A DNA stretch of 64,000 bases from Sporosarcina sp. NCCP-2716. Its GTDB lineage: Bacteria > Bacillota > Bacilli > Bacillales_A > Planococcaceae. The stretch is from assembly GCF_023707985.1 (NCBI RefSeq), contig NZ_BRCF01000008.1, forward strand, positions 62,001 through 126,000. Direction: 5' to 3'. The position numbers and the translations under genes were made by a program. The notes beneath the pieces were generated by a model that ran no database searches, had not been told where the DNA came from, and saw nothing but the letters and a program-made list of their open reading frames with translations. Position 1 is the stretch's first letter. Each line of letters opens with the position of its first letter. Of the stretch, positions 1 to 9,012 are shown piece after piece.

Positions 1-753
1 GGCCTGCTGACGCCGAACGAAGGGCGCATCACTTGGAACGGCAAACCGGTCAACTATTCAACAAGTCCGCAGATCGGCTATTTGCCAGAGGAACGGGGAC
101 TCTACCCGAAGATGAAAGTCGAAGACCAGCTGCTGTTTCTGGCAGAACTTCGCGGCATGAAGCGGGCGGACGCGAAACGCGAGCTCGGCGCCTGGCTCGA
201 TCGTTTCGACGTGCCGCAGTACTTGAACAAAAAAGTGGAGGAACTGTCGAAAGGGAACCAGCAGAAGATCCAAGTGATCGCCGCACTGCTGCACAAACCG
301 AAGCTGATCATTCTGGATGAACCCTTCTCAGGACTCGACCCCGTCAATGTGGAAATGCTGAAACAGGCGATCCTCGACATCCGCAACAGCGGCGCGACGA
401 TCATCTTCTCGAGCCACCGCATGGACCACGTTGAAGAACTGTGCGAGCAGTTCAGCATCATCGATCACGGCAAACAGATTGTCAGCGGGACACTCAAGGA
501 CGTCAAACGGTCATTCGGCCAGCAGAACGTCCGGATCCGTTCCGATTATCCGCTCGATGCACTGTCGGCTGTCCCGGGTGTGCTGTCCGCCACAGCGACC
601 GTCGAAGGCGCCGTCTACCAGGTGGAGTCCGATGAAACGGCGGAGCTTCTGCTGACGGAGGCGCTGAAATCAGGTCCTGTGCGTCAATTCGAAATCGAGG
701 AACCGACGCTTCAGGACATCTTCATAGCAAAGGTGGGGAAAGAGCATGCGTGA
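1..753 (+). CDS. yhaQ: ABC transporter ATP-binding protein, YhaQ/NatA type (5' partial)
   Basis: The reading frame is open from base 1, so the start and the Walker A region lie outside the window. The visible part carries the ABC signature LSKGNQQ, a Walker B with LIILDEPFSGLDP and the H-loop FSSH, followed by a C-terminal domain of about 90 residues of the kind that follows the ATPase in NatA-like exporters. It would energise the membrane partner encoded next: its stop overlaps the start of the permease gene by 8 bases, so the two are translationally coupled. In B. subtilis the pair yhaQ-yhaP lies beside yhaO-yhaN-yhaM, as here. The family is sure; the substrate (sodium or toxic compound export in NatAB) is not visible from sequence. 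Confidence 0.9.
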   Translation, partial: GLLTPNEGRITWNGKPVNYSTSPQIGYLPEERGLYPKMKVEDQLLFLAELRGMKRADAKRELGAWLDRFDVPQYLNKKVEELSKGNQQKIQVIAALLHKPKLIILDEPFSGLDPVNVEMLKQAILDIRNSGATIIFSSHRMDHVEELCEQFSIIDHGKQIVSGTLKDVKRSFGQQNVRIRSDYPLDALSAVPGVLSATATVEGAVYQVESDETAELLLTEALKSGPVRQFEIEEPTLQDIFIAKVGKEHA

Positions 754-2005
754 ATTCTGGATCATCTTCAAACAGGCATTCCTGACGAAGGCACGGACGA
801 AATCATTCGCCATCACGACAGTCCTCGTCATCGCAGGCATTTTCCTGCTGTCCAACCTGCCGCGCATCCTGGACGCCTTCGACGGAATGGGCGGAGAAGC
901 GGAAATGCTGAAGGTCGTGGATGAAAGCGGAAAGCTCTTCGATCCGCTCGCTGCGGTCCTGAAAGCGAACGACCCGGATTCCGAACTGTCCGTGGAGCAG
1001 ACGAACGACTCGGCTGCTGACCTTGAAAAACAGGTGCGCTCGGAAGATATCGACTCGTTCCTGACGCTCTCCCTTGACGGCACGAACACGATCCAGGCGA
1101 CCTACACGACACTCAGCAGCATCGACACAACACTGCCGGACGATGTGAAAAACGCGCTGCAGACTGTCCAGGCCGGCATCAAAGCGGATGAACTGTCTCT
1201 GTCGTCCGAACAGGTCGACTCGCTGTTCAAGCAAGTCCATGTCGAGACGAATAACATCTCCGCCACCGCCAAATCGGAAGATGAACTGAACCAGGCACGG
1301 ATCCTCGTCTATGTTCTGATGTTCGTCATCTATTTCGCCGTCATCCTCTACTCCGGAATGATTGCGACGGAAGTGGCGACCGAGAAGTCATCACGCGTCA
1401 TGGAGATCCTCATTTCAAGCGTGTCGCCTGTAAAGCACATGTTCGCTAAGGTGCTCGGCATCGGCACACTCGGCATCGTACAGATCATCGTCTACGGCAT
1501 TGCCGGGTTCATCGCCTTCAAGACATCGGCCTCCGAAGCGACGGAAGGCATTGCAAGTTTCTTCAGCCTGTCGGACATCAACCCGATGACGCTCGTCTAT
1601 GCCGTCATCTTCTTCCTGCTCGGCTACTTCCTGTACGCGACACTCGCCGCGCTGCTCGGCTCGCTCGTCAGCCGGACGGAAGATGTCCAGCAGATGATCA
1701 TGCCGATGACCCTGCTGATCGTCGCAGCCTTCATCTTGGCGGCATCCGGTCTCGGCAATCCGGAGCTCGGCTATTTGAAATACGCATCATTCTTCCCGTT
1801 CTTCACGCCGCTCGTCATGTTCCTGCGGGTCGGCATGCTCGATCTGCCGGTGTGGGAGCCGCTGCTCGGCATCGCGATCATGCTCGTGACGATTTTCGTG
1901 CTCGGCTGGTTCGGCGCCCGTGTCTACCGCGGAGGCGTCCTCATGTACGGCCCGTCCCGCTCACTGAAGGACATTAAGAAAGCGATCCAGCTCGGGAAGG
2001 AATAA
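746..2005 (+). CDS. yhaP: ABC-2 type exporter permease, YhaP/NatB family
   Basis: A 419-residue membrane protein with the NatB layout: one N-terminal membrane segment (about residues 20-40), a large extracellular domain of about 150 residues, then five or six membrane segments from about residue 180 on. The motif VATEKSSRVMEILISSV is typical of ABC-2 permeases. The gene begins inside the end of the ATPase gene and is followed by a strong terminator, so the operon ends here. It forms the transmembrane half of the exporter; the substrate is unknown. Confidence 0.93.
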   Translation: MREFWIIFKQAFLTKARTKSFAITTVLVIAGIFLLSNLPRILDAFDGMGGEAEMLKVVDESGKLFDPLAAVLKANDPDSELSVEQTNDSAADLEKQVRSEDIDSFLTLSLDGTNTIQATYTTLSSIDTTLPDDVKNALQTVQAGIKADELSLSSEQVDSLFKQVHVETNNISATAKSEDELNQARILVYVLMFVIYFAVILYSGMIATEVATEKSSRVMEILISSVSPVKHMFAKVLGIGTLGIVQIIVYGIAGFIAFKTSASEATEGIASFFSLSDINPMTLVYAVIFFLLGYFLYATLAALLGSLVSRTEDVQQMIMPMTLLIVAAFILAASGLGNPELGYLKYASFFPFFTPLVMFLRVGMLDLPVWEPLLGIAIMLVTIFVLGWFGARVYRGGVLMYGPSRSLKDIKKAIQLGKE

Positions 2006-2020
2006 GTCAGTCAATCCACA

Positions 2021-2060
2021 AGGCAGAGGGGCAAATGCACCCTCTGCCTTTCTCTTTTTT
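2021..2060 (+). terminator. Rho-independent terminator after yhaP
   Basis: A 10-bp inverted repeat, AGGCAGAGGG with CCCTCTGCCT, has a 9-base loop and is followed by a T-rich run. It closes the yhaQ-yhaP operon. Confidence 0.9.
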
Positions 2061-2106
2061 CAGATGAAAGACTTGCACCGGGCCGGTCGCACACCGCCTG
2101 GAACTA

Positions 2107-2115
2107 TGGTAAAAT
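2107..2115 (+). promoter_or_regulatory. Extended -10 promoter of yhaO-yhaN-yhaM
   Basis: TGG-TAAAAT is an extended -10 element about 37 bases before the yhaO start. No good -35 is visible at 17 bp, as is common with extended -10 promoters. Confidence 0.45.
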
Positions 2116-2151
2116 TAGAACAAATATTCGTCCGGAAGGGGACCGTCACCA

Positions 2152-3351
2152 ATGATCCGTTTCTTGCATGCAGCCGATCTGCATCTCGACAGCCCGTTCA
2201 AGGGAATCACCGATATGCCTGCAGCGCGCCTCGCCGAACTGCGGGAGAGCACATTTGCAGCCTACCAATCATTCATCACGTATGCCGTCCGCGAACAGCC
2301 CGATTTCATCCTCCTCGCAGGGGACATCTACGACGGGGAGGACCGGAGTCTCCGCGCCCAAATGCGTTTCATCAGCGGGCTTGAACAGCTCCGGGAGGCG
2401 GGCATCCCGGTCTTCCTGTTGTACGGCAACCATGACCATCTCGCAGGCAGCTGGGCCCGTTTCAAGGTGCCGGACAATGTCACCGTGTTCGGTCCTGACG
2501 TCGAGTCGCATGAATTCACAGTCAGAGGGCAGCGGGTGGCGGTCCACGGGTTCAGCTATCCGGAACGCCATGTCAGCGAAGCGATGATCGCACGATACCC
2601 GGAAGCGTCCGGCGGCACCCTGCATATCGGCATGCTCCACGGAAGCATCGCCGGGGACGATACGCATGCTGTCTATGCTCCCTTTACGATGAAGGAACTG
2701 CTGCAGAAGAAGTATGACTACTGGGCGCTCGGCCATATACATAAGCGGCAGCTGCTGCACGAGGGACCCCCCGTCGTCTATCCGGGCAATCTGCAGGGGC
2801 GGCACAGGAACGAAGCGGGTGTCAAAGGGTTCTATGATGTAGTGCTCGACGACGGGGACGCGCAGCTGACGTTCGTTCCGACGTCGGTGGTCCGGTTCGA
2901 AGAGATACAGGTCGACTGCAGCGATATCCGCCATGCGAATGACTGGCTCGCGAAATGCAGGGAGCAGGCGGAAGAGGCTGCAGGGCGGAGCGGTTCAGCG
3001 ATCGTCCGTGTCGTCAACCGCAGGATCGGGGAAGAAGCACGGGAGCTCTTTGCAGGGGCGCCGGCCGAAGAATGGCTCGATATTTTGCGGGAAACCGCCG
3101 ACAGCCGGATCTGGTTCTCCGGGCTGGCGTTCGAAGCGTCAGCCCTGACTGGTGCAGCCGGCAGCTCGCCGCTGATCCGATCGGTGATCGAACGGCTCGA
3201 CGGCTGGACGGACGGCGACTGGAAAGAAGTGCTGCAGGACGTGTACCAGCATGCGCGGTCCGCTCCGTTCCTCGATACGCTCGATGACCGAACGAAGCAG
3301 CAGGTCAAGGAGTCGGCAGGCAGCCTGCTGACGGACGAACTGACATCGTGA
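2152..3351 (+). CDS. yhaO: DNA repair exonuclease, SbcD/Mre11-like YhaO
   Basis: A calcineurin-like metallophosphoesterase of 399 residues. The five metal-binding motifs are in order: HAADLHLDSPF at residue 6, LAGDIYDGED near 56, YGNHDH near 90, HGSIAGDD near 161 and GHIHKRQ near 196. The C-terminal 150 residues correspond to the DNA-binding cap region of Mre11/SbcD proteins. It lies 13 bases before yhaN, which encodes an SMC-like ATPase, so the two probably form an SbcCD/Rad50-Mre11-type nuclease. The start is an ATG with the ribosome-binding site GGAAGGGG upstream. Confidence 0.92.
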   Translation: MIRFLHAADLHLDSPFKGITDMPAARLAELRESTFAAYQSFITYAVREQPDFILLAGDIYDGEDRSLRAQMRFISGLEQLREAGIPVFLLYGNHDHLAGSWARFKVPDNVTVFGPDVESHEFTVRGQRVAVHGFSYPERHVSEAMIARYPEASGGTLHIGMLHGSIAGDDTHAVYAPFTMKELLQKKYDYWALGHIHKRQLLHEGPPVVYPGNLQGRHRNEAGVKGFYDVVLDDGDAQLTFVPTSVVRFEEIQVDCSDIRHANDWLAKCREQAEEAAGRSGSAIVRVVNRRIGEEARELFAGAPAEEWLDILRETADSRIWFSGLAFEASALTGAAGSSPLIRSVIERLDGWTDGDWKEVLQDVYQHARSAPFLDTLDDRTKQQVKESAGSLLTDELTS

Positions 3352-3364
3352 AGGAGGGGTGCAA

Positions 3365-6265
3365 ATGAAGATCGAACAGCTCACAATTTACGGCTTCGGC
3401 CGCCACCAGGATGTAACGATCCGAATCGGAGAGCGCATCACCGTCTTCTGCGGGAAGAATGAGGCGGGCAAGACGACGATCTATCAGTTCATCCTCCATA
3501 TCCTTTTCGGCTTCCCGCCGAAGAACAGCGCCCTGCTGCGCTATGAACCGAAAAACGGTGCCCCTTATGGCGGCAGGCTGTCCCTAATCGACGACCGTCT
3601 CGGCCTCATCGAAGTGGAGCGCATCCGCGGCAAGTCCGCAGGCGACGTCACAATCCGTTTCGAAGACGGTACGACCGCAGGTGAGGAAAAGCTGGCGGAA
3701 CTGCTCCGGCAGTATGACCGGACAGCCTTCGAATCGATCTTTTCGTTCTCCCTGTTCCAGCTGCAAGGACTCGACCAAATGGACGCCGACGAATTGAGCC
3801 GTACGCTGCTGTCATCCGGAACGACGGGGATCGACCTGTTGATGCAACTGGAAAAACGACTGGAGAAGGAAAAGGCCGACCTGTTCAAGAAATCAGGAAA
3901 GAACCCGCACATGAACGTGCTGCTGAAGGAATTGCGAGAACTCGAAGCCGTGCTGAAAGAACAGCGGGCGCGAGTGGACGAATACGAGCCATCGATGATC
4001 CGGCTGCGGGAAACCGAACAGGCGATCACTGAAAAACGGCAGGAGCTTGAACGCTTGAGAGCAGAAGACGAACAGCTGCAGAACGGTAAAATCCGCCTGC
4101 CGATCGAAGCGAACCGCGAGCGTCTCCTGGAAGAAATCGAGAGGCTTGGCGATACGGACTTCCCGCCGAACGGCATCCGTGAACAGGAAATGCTGGAAGG
4201 GAAGCGCCATGAGACGGAAGCTGTCCTGTCCCGCTCCCGCCACCAGCTTGACGACCTGGACGATCAGCTGGCGAGGGAGGCCGATTCTGGCCGGCTCGGC
4301 CGGCTGGAGGAACTTCTTGCGAAAGAGCCGGACTGGCATGCTCTCCTGCAGGAAAAGATCCGTCTTTCATCCGCTATTGAACAGGCTTCAACGGAACGAC
4401 AGCGCCTGCTAGACCGGCTCGGCGCGAACGATCCGGATGCGGAAGAGGCGCTCCTGCAGGCAGACAGTTCACTGGCATCCGAACAATACGTGCAGGAACT
4501 GGCATCCCGTGTCCAGCAGACCACCCGGGACATGCAGTCGTGTAAGGCGGACTGCCAGCGGGCGGCGGAACTTACCGCGCGTGCGGAAGAACAGCTCTCC
4601 CGCCACGGTGCTGCCGCCCCTTCGGATGAGGACCTGGCACAGGCGCAGCAGTGGCCGTCCATACGGCAGCGCCTCGCTGAAGCGAAAGCCTATATGGCGT
4701 TCGCCGGCACATCACAAGCTAATACCGCGTCATCAGGGAACTGGCTCCTGCTGGCAGTTGCCGTGGCGGCCGCCGTATATGGCCTGGCCGCCCGGCAGTG
4801 GTCTGTGGTTGCGATCGGTGTTGTCATTGCAGCGATCGGAGCAGCTGCGCTGTTCAGGAAACAGCCGGAGCAACCGCAGCAGGACTGCAGGAAAGACGAC
4901 ATGGCAGCACTGCTGAAAGCATATGAAGGAAGAGAAGAAGATTACGAGCGGCTTTGCAGACAAGTTGGGGACTATACGCGGAAAGAGGAACAGCTGACCC
5001 TTGCCGCAGAGCAGCATTCCCGCAATCATCAGGCGCTCACCGCAGAACTGGCACGCCGGCAGGAGGAAAGCCGGTCCGCATCCTCCCGTCTTGAAGAAGC
5101 GCTCAGGAACCTCGGACTTCCAGGAACCGCCGCTCCCGGTGCCGTTCCAGAATTGTTCCGGATGATGAACGAACTGCAGGGGAACCGCCGCCGGCAGGAG
5201 GAACTGACCGGACGGCTCGGCGAAGTGCGCGCATCCCTGCAGGCGCAGCGTCAGGCAGCGGAATCATTCCTCGGACGTGAACTCCCGGAAACGGACCTGT
5301 ATACTAGTATCAGGCAGGAAACGCAGACGCTGCGCGAACGGCATGCCGCTCTGGAAGCGGAACAGCAGCAGCGGAACCGGCTGAAGCGCCTGATCGGTGA
5401 AAAACAACTGGAACTGCAAGCCTATGAGCAGCAGGAACAGCACTTGTTCCGGCAGGCGTCTGCGGCGGACAAAGCTTCGTTCTACGGAGCCTATGACCGC
5501 CATCAGCATACCGAGACGCTCCGGCTGCAGGTGAAAAGTATGGAGGACCAATTGCGTCTGCTCCCGTCGGCCGAGGACATCGGTCTGTCGGAAGACAGAT
5601 TGGCACGGCGCGCAGCAGAACTGGAAGAACGCCGTACGTCCGCGGAAACAGAACTCTCTCAGCTGACGGACGAACGCGCCGCCCTCCTCCACAAGACGAA
5701 CGCCTTGCTGGAAGAGGAGGCGCACCTGCTGACATCTCAGCTGTTCGAAAGCAAAAAAGCCGAGTTCAACGAGCTTGCTCTGAAATGGGCAGGCCGGCAG
5801 ACAGCGGCGGAAGCGATCCGCCAGACGATGGCCGACCTGAAAGAGAAAAAACTGCCGTCCGTCCTGGAACGCGCCAACCGGATGTTCCGCAGCGTGACGG
5901 ACGGCGCCTACGAGTCGCTGATCATTGACGAACAGGGCCGCTTCCGCGCGAAACGCAAGGACGGTCAGGCATTCTCGATCGCCGAACTGAGTCAGGCGAC
6001 GAAAGAGCAGGCCTACTTGGTGCTCCGGCTCTCGCTCGCCGGGGAATTGAAGAACGAAGCGCCGTTCCCGATCCTCATGGATGACCCATTCGTCCATTTC
6101 GACGGAGAACGGCTGGCACGCATGACCGCCGCATTATCCGGCCTGTCATCAGACCACCAGCTGATCGTGTTCACCTGTCACGAAGAGCTGCTCACCCAGT
6201 GGACGAACGCAGAAATCATTAACGTGTCCGACATCAGAAACAGCCAGGAGGCAGTGAAAGCATGA
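3365..6265 (+). CDS. yhaN: SbcC/Rad50-like AAA ATPase YhaN with central membrane hairpin
   Basis: A long SMC-type ATPase of 966 residues. The N-terminal Walker A is GKNEAGKTT, coiled coil follows from about residue 170 to 450 and again from about 520 to 820, and the C-terminal Walker B is [11 protein letters not shown]. Near residues 455-500 two hydrophobic stretches ([18 protein letters not shown] and [18 protein letters not shown]) look like a membrane hairpin between the coiled coils. The ATG at 3365 is chosen because AAGGAGGG ends 6 bases upstream; the GTG at 3359 would overlap it. The stop overlaps the start of yhaM. It probably works with YhaO. Confidence 0.9.
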   Translation: MKIEQLTIYGFGRHQDVTIRIGERITVFCGKNEAGKTTIYQFILHILFGFPPKNSALLRYEPKNGAPYGGRLSLIDDRLGLIEVERIRGKSAGDVTIRFEDGTTAGEEKLAELLRQYDRTAFESIFSFSLFQLQGLDQMDADELSRTLLSSGTTGIDLLMQLEKRLEKEKADLFKKSGKNPHMNVLLKELRELEAVLKEQRARVDEYEPSMIRLRETEQAITEKRQELERLRAEDEQLQNGKIRLPIEANRERLLEEIERLGDTDFPPNGIREQEMLEGKRHETEAVLSRSRHQLDDLDDQLAREADSGRLGRLEELLAKEPDWHALLQEKIRLSSAIEQASTERQRLLDRLGANDPDAEEALLQADSSLASEQYVQELASRVQQTTRDMQSCKADCQRAAELTARAEEQLSRHGAAAPSDEDLAQAQQWPSIRQRLAEAKAYMAFAGTSQANTASSGNWLLLAVAVAAAVYGLAARQWSVVAIGVVIAAIGAAALFRKQPEQPQQDCRKDDMAALLKAYEGREEDYERLCRQVGDYTRKEEQLTLAAEQHSRNHQALTAELARRQEESRSASSRLEEALRNLGLPGTAAPGAVPELFRMMNELQGNRRRQEELTGRLGEVRASLQAQRQAAESFLGRELPETDLYTSIRQETQTLRERHAALEAEQQQRNRLKRLIGEKQLELQAYEQQEQHLFRQASAADKASFYGAYDRHQHTETLRLQVKSMEDQLRLLPSAEDIGLSEDRLARRAAELEERRTSAETELSQLTDERAALLHKTNALLEEEAHLLTSQLFESKKAEFNELALKWAGRQTAAEAIRQTMADLKEKKLPSVLERANRMFRSVTDGAYESLIIDEQGRFRAKRKDGQAFSIAELSQATKEQAYLVLRLSLAGELKNEAPFPILMDDPFVHFDGERLARMTAALSGLSSDHQLIVFTCHEELLTQWTNAEIINVSDIRNSQEAVKA

Positions 6266-7203
6266 AAAAATTATTGGATCATAAGGTAGGCGAACCCGTC
6301 GACCTCTTCTTGTTCATCAAACAATCGACGAAAGGCATCACACAGCAGGGAAGCCCCTTCATGTCGCTCGTCCTGCAGGATAAGAGCGGCGACCTCGAAG
6401 CGAAATTGTGGGATACCGGTGAAGAACAGGCGCGTCTTTACGCGGCGGGCGGCATCGTCCGTATCGGCGGGGAAGTCCACGAATACCGCGGCAAGAACCA
6501 GCTGCGGGTCAAGAGCATCCGGCCGGCGCGCGAGGAAGAAGGCGTGACACTTTCCGATCTCGTCCCGTCCGCTGACAAAAGCAAGGAAGCGCTCATGGAA
6601 GAATTGCTGCAATTCTTCTTCGAAATGGAGAACCCGCAAATCCAGCGCATCACCCGCCACCTCATCAAGAAGCATCAGGAGGCGTTCATGACCTACCCTG
6701 CTGCGACACGCAATCACCACGACTACGTATCCGGCCTGCTTGACCACGTCGTGTCGATGCTGAAACTGGCGAAGGCGGTCGCGGACCTGTACCCGACCCT
6801 AAATAAGGATCTGCTGTATTCAGGTGTCATCCTGCATGATATCGGCAAAGTCGTCGAGCTCTCCGGCGCCGTCGCTCCGCATTACACTGTCGAAGGAAAC
6901 CTCCTCGGCCACATCAGCATCATGGTGACCGAAATCTCGAAGACGGCTGATGAGCTTGACGTCAGCGGCGAAGAAGTCATGCTGCTGCAGCATATGGTGC
7001 TCGCTCACCACGGTAAAGAAGAATGGGGCAGCCCGAAACGCCCGATGCTCCCCGAAGCCGAGATGCTGCACTACATCGACAACATCGACGCGAAGATGAA
7101 CATGCTGAACCGGGCGATGAGCAAAACCGAACCCGGCACCTTCTCCGAACGCATCTTCCCGCTCGAAAACCGTTCGTTCTATAAACCATCATTTGAAGAA
7201 TGA
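6262..7203 (+). CDS. yhaM: 3'-5' exoribonuclease YhaM
   Basis: A 313-residue protein with an N-terminal OB-fold nucleic-acid-binding domain (about residues 10-90) and a C-terminal HD domain whose metal motif is HDIGK, within [14 protein letters not shown]. This is the YhaM architecture: a metal-dependent 3'-5' exoribonuclease that trims short single-stranded RNA ends and can also act on DNA. Its ATG overlaps the yhaN stop (ATGA), so it is the last gene of yhaO-yhaN-yhaM, and a strong terminator begins right at its stop codon. Confidence 0.93.
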   Translation: MKKLLDHKVGEPVDLFLFIKQSTKGITQQGSPFMSLVLQDKSGDLEAKLWDTGEEQARLYAAGGIVRIGGEVHEYRGKNQLRVKSIRPAREEEGVTLSDLVPSADKSKEALMEELLQFFFEMENPQIQRITRHLIKKHQEAFMTYPAATRNHHDYVSGLLDHVVSMLKLAKAVADLYPTLNKDLLYSGVILHDIGKVVELSGAVAPHYTVEGNLLGHISIMVTEISKTADELDVSGEEVMLLQHMVLAHHGKEEWGSPKRPMLPEAEMLHYIDNIDAKMNMLNRAMSKTEPGTFSERIFPLENRSFYKPSFEE

Positions 7204-7205
7204 AA

Positions 7206-7241
7206 AAAAGGAGCGTTCCCCTCGCGGGGAACGCTCCTTTT
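7206..7241 (+). terminator. Rho-independent terminator after yhaM
   Basis: A 16-bp perfect stem, AAAAGGAGCGTTCCCC with its complement, surrounds a TCGC loop and ends in TTTT. It is symmetric enough to work in both directions. Confidence 0.92.
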
Positions 7242-7260
7242 AACATGTGTTATGGAGATA

Positions 7261-7500
7261 TCACTCGTTAATTATGGGGCATGCTCATAAAACATGGGGA
7301 ACGCTCATAAATCGTGGGTAACGCTCATAAAAAAGGAAAACCGCTCATAAATCCCAGGAACCGCTCATAAAACAGGAAAAACGCTCATAAATCTCAGAAA
7401 CCGCTCATAAAAAAGGAAAACCGCTCATAAATCTCGGGAACCGCTCATAAAACAGGAAAACCGCTCATAAATCTCGGGAACCGCTCATAAAACAGGAAAA
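7261..7500 (+). repeat. 20-bp tandem repeat array 1 (CGCTCATAA family)
   Basis: Eleven units of exactly 20 bp start at 7281, 7301 and so on to 7481, with a decayed unit before them at 7261. Each begins (A/C)CGCTCATAA (ATGCTCATAA in the first) and ends in a purine-rich half, mostly GGAAA. The base after CATAA alternates strictly over all 11 units: AAC or AAA in odd units, ATC in even units, so the true period is 40 bp. The array fills the space between the terminators of the convergent genes yhaM and prsA. No ORF, spacer sequences or cas genes are present. The same repeat recurs at 44.73 and 56.25 kb. Function unknown. Confidence 0.95.
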
Positions 7501-7527
7501 ACGCCGGCCCCCAAAAAGGGGCCGGCG
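7497..7527 (-). terminator. Rho-independent terminator of prsA
   Basis: CGCCGGCCCC pairs with GGGGCCGGCG around an AAAAA-containing loop. Read on the minus strand it ends in TTTTT, and those bases are the terminal AAAAA at the end of the last 20-bp repeat unit. Confidence 0.9.
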
Positions 7528-7538
7528 CACAACTCAAC

Positions 7539-8474
7539 TTACTTTTCTCCGTCTGTCTCTGTTTCCGTATCGGCAGGGGCTTTCTCGCCGTCAGCCGGTG
7601 CTGCCTGGCTCTGGTTGAACAGATCCAAAGCAGACTTCAGTTCTTTGTCTTTAACTTTCACGTCTGCATCTTTGACGAGTTTGGATACTTTGTCGACGAG
7701 TGAGCTTGTGTCGGCTTTTTCCATCTTCAGCTCATCAGCAGCTTTTTTGCGTTCTTCTTTCGAAGGTTTTTTGTCATCGCCGGTCTTTTTGTCTTCCAGT
7801 TTGATGATGTGGAAACCGTGCTCCGACTGGACTGGTCCGCTGACTTCGCCTTTTTTGAGAGCGGCAGCGCCTTTCCAGAATTCTTCGACCATGTCACCTT
7901 TTTTGAACCAGCCGAGTTCTCCCCCGGTTTCCTGTGCAGCTTCTTCCGTCGAGTACTCTTTCGCCAGTTTTGCGAAGTCCTCGCCAGCGTCCACTTTCTT
8001 CTTCACTTCATTCGCTTTTTCTTCTGTATCGAGCAGGATGTGGCTTGCTTTCAGTTCGGTATTCTTTTCTTCCAGATACTTATCCACATCTTCATCGCTC
8101 ACTTTGATGCCGTCCGTCAAGGCAGCTTCCTGCAGTTTGTTGAGCTTGATGGACTTTTTGAAGCCGGCATCGGTCTGACCGTTGGATGCCAGGTACTGAT
8201 CGTAGTTATCGCCAAGCTGTTTCTTCACATCGTCGTATTCAGCCTGCACCTCTTTGTCGGAGACATCATATTTTGATTCGAGGACCTTTTCAATCACCAT
8301 CATCTGGATCGCTTGTTCCCCGACAGAGTCTTTCATTTCCTTGTAGAAATCACTTTTCGTAATATCTCCGTCTTTTGAAGTCACGATGGCTTCATCGTCG
8401 GAGCCGCTGCCGGAACAGGCGGAAAGTGCAAGTACGGATGCTGCCAGCGTAAAGGATAGAACTGTTTTTTTCAT
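7539..8474 (-). CDS. prsA: Peptidyl-prolyl isomerase lipoprotein PrsA
   Basis: A 311-residue exported foldase. The lipoprotein signal peptide has the lipobox LSAC with the lipidated Cys at residue 20. The parvulin rotamase domain spans about residues 142-228 (ASHILLD to HIIKLED, with the conserved QSEHGFHIIKLE). Flanking N- and C-terminal segments form the chaperone part. PrsA helps secreted proteins fold at the outer face of the membrane. The start at 8474 is chosen for its signal peptide and for the AGAGGAG site 9 bases upstream; a longer frame to 8618 has no such support. It has its own promoter and terminator. Confidence 0.95.
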   Translation of the reverse strand: MKKTVLSFTLAASVLALSACSGSGSDDEAIVTSKDGDITKSDFYKEMKDSVGEQAIQMMVIEKVLESKYDVSDKEVQAEYDDVKKQLGDNYDQYLASNGQTDAGFKKSIKLNKLQEAALTDGIKVSDEDVDKYLEEKNTELKASHILLDTEEKANEVKKKVDAGEDFAKLAKEYSTEEAAQETGGELGWFKKGDMVEEFWKGAAALKKGEVSGPVQSEHGFHIIKLEDKKTGDDKKPSKEERKKAADELKMEKADTSSLVDKVSKLVKDADVKVKDKELKSALDLFNQSQAAPADGEKAPADTETETDGEK

Positions 8475-8513
8475 AAATTGATACTCCTCTGTAAATGTAA
8501 TTGAACAAGTGAC

Positions 8514-8542
8514 ACTATACCATACAAACGATTTGAGTACAA
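8514..8542 (-). promoter_or_regulatory. Sigma-A promoter of prsA
   Basis: On the minus strand TTGTAC (8542-8537), a 17-bp spacer and TATAGT (8519-8514), with a TGG extension before the -10. This lies about 40 bases upstream of the prsA start. Confidence 0.75.
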
Positions 8543-8617
8543 AAAAGTTCCCCCGCTTGAGCCCAGACGTTGAAAAGGGAATCGCATAGACTGTTAGAGA
8601 AGAGAGGGGGTGCTTCA

Positions 8618-8719
8618 ATGGGTGGATATGCTGGAGGTACTGGAGCAGGATCTGGATTCGCTTTGTTGGTCGTCCTGTTCATCTTGCTGATCATTGTAGG
8701 CGCAGCTTACTTGTACTGA
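8618..8719 (+). CDS. YjcZ-family small sporulation-type membrane protein
   Basis: A 33-residue peptide: a Gly-rich head (MGGYAGGTGAGSG) followed by one hydrophobic helix (FALLVVLFILLIIVGAAY) ending YLY. This is the pattern of the YjcZ/sporulation small peptide family, which is usually missed because of its length. GAGAGGGGG lies 6 bases before the ATG and a strong terminator follows at once. A weak sigma-K-like element (AC, 16 bp, CATAGACTG at 8585) lies upstream. The role in the family is poorly known; presence hints at sporulation ancestry. Confidence 0.8.
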   Translation: MGGYAGGTGAGSGFALLVVLFILLIIVGAAYLY

Positions 8720-8728
8720 TGACATGAA

Positions 8729-8760
8729 AAAAGCCCATCCCGCACAGGGGATGGGCTTTT
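8729..8760. terminator. Bidirectional terminator between yjcZ-like gene and small membrane gene
   Basis: AAAAGCCCATCCC and GGGATGGGCTTTT form a 13-bp stem. It has A and T tracts on both sides, so it serves the plus-strand small gene and the minus-strand gene that ends at 8768. Confidence 0.9.
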
Positions 8761-8767
8761 CCTACGG

Positions 8768-8974
8768 TTACACCTTCATGAAGACTTCCACATACAGTGA
8801 CAGCATCAGGATGGTGATGAGGATATTGACCGTCGCATATATTTTATTTTGTTTTTCTTCAGGGATTTCACGGGATTCACAAAGAGCAAATGTCATTTTG
8901 TTGATTTGGAATAAGTAAAATAGCGAAAAGAGAACGGTTATTATCAAAATCACGTACATACCCCCTTTGGACAT
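8768..8974 (-). CDS. Small two-helix membrane protein of unknown function
   Basis: A 68-residue frame with two hydrophobic segments (about residues 7-23, YVILIITVLFSLFYLF, and 46-66, YATVNILITILMLSLYVEVF) joined by a charged loop with CESREIPEEKQNK. I do not recognise the family. The start is uncertain: AAGGGGAG directly abuts the ATG at 8974, while a second GGGGG lies before an ATG at 8959 and a GTG at 8953, so the true N-terminus may be 5-7 residues shorter. It ends at a bidirectional terminator and lies between prsA and the hpr-like regulator, a place where Bacillus also has small genes. Confidence 0.6.
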   Translation of the reverse strand: MSKGGMYVILIITVLFSLFYLFQINKMTFALCESREIPEEKQNKIYATVNILITILMLSLYVEVFMKV

Positions 8975-9012
8975 CTCCCCTTATCATAGCAGACTGCTGC
9001 GCTGTTTGGGAA

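Noticed and set aside
7261-7500. CRISPR array
   Set aside because: The period is 20 bp with no unique spacers, units alternate between two near-identical forms, and no cas genes are in the window.
7281-7500. Chain of 7-codon mini-ORFs on the minus strand, ATGAGC to TTATGA, each overlapping the next by ATGA
   Set aside because: It is a consequence of the repeat unit TTTATGAGCG at a 20-bp period. In array 2 many units carry an earlier TGA, and there are no ribosome-binding sites, so translation is not conserved.
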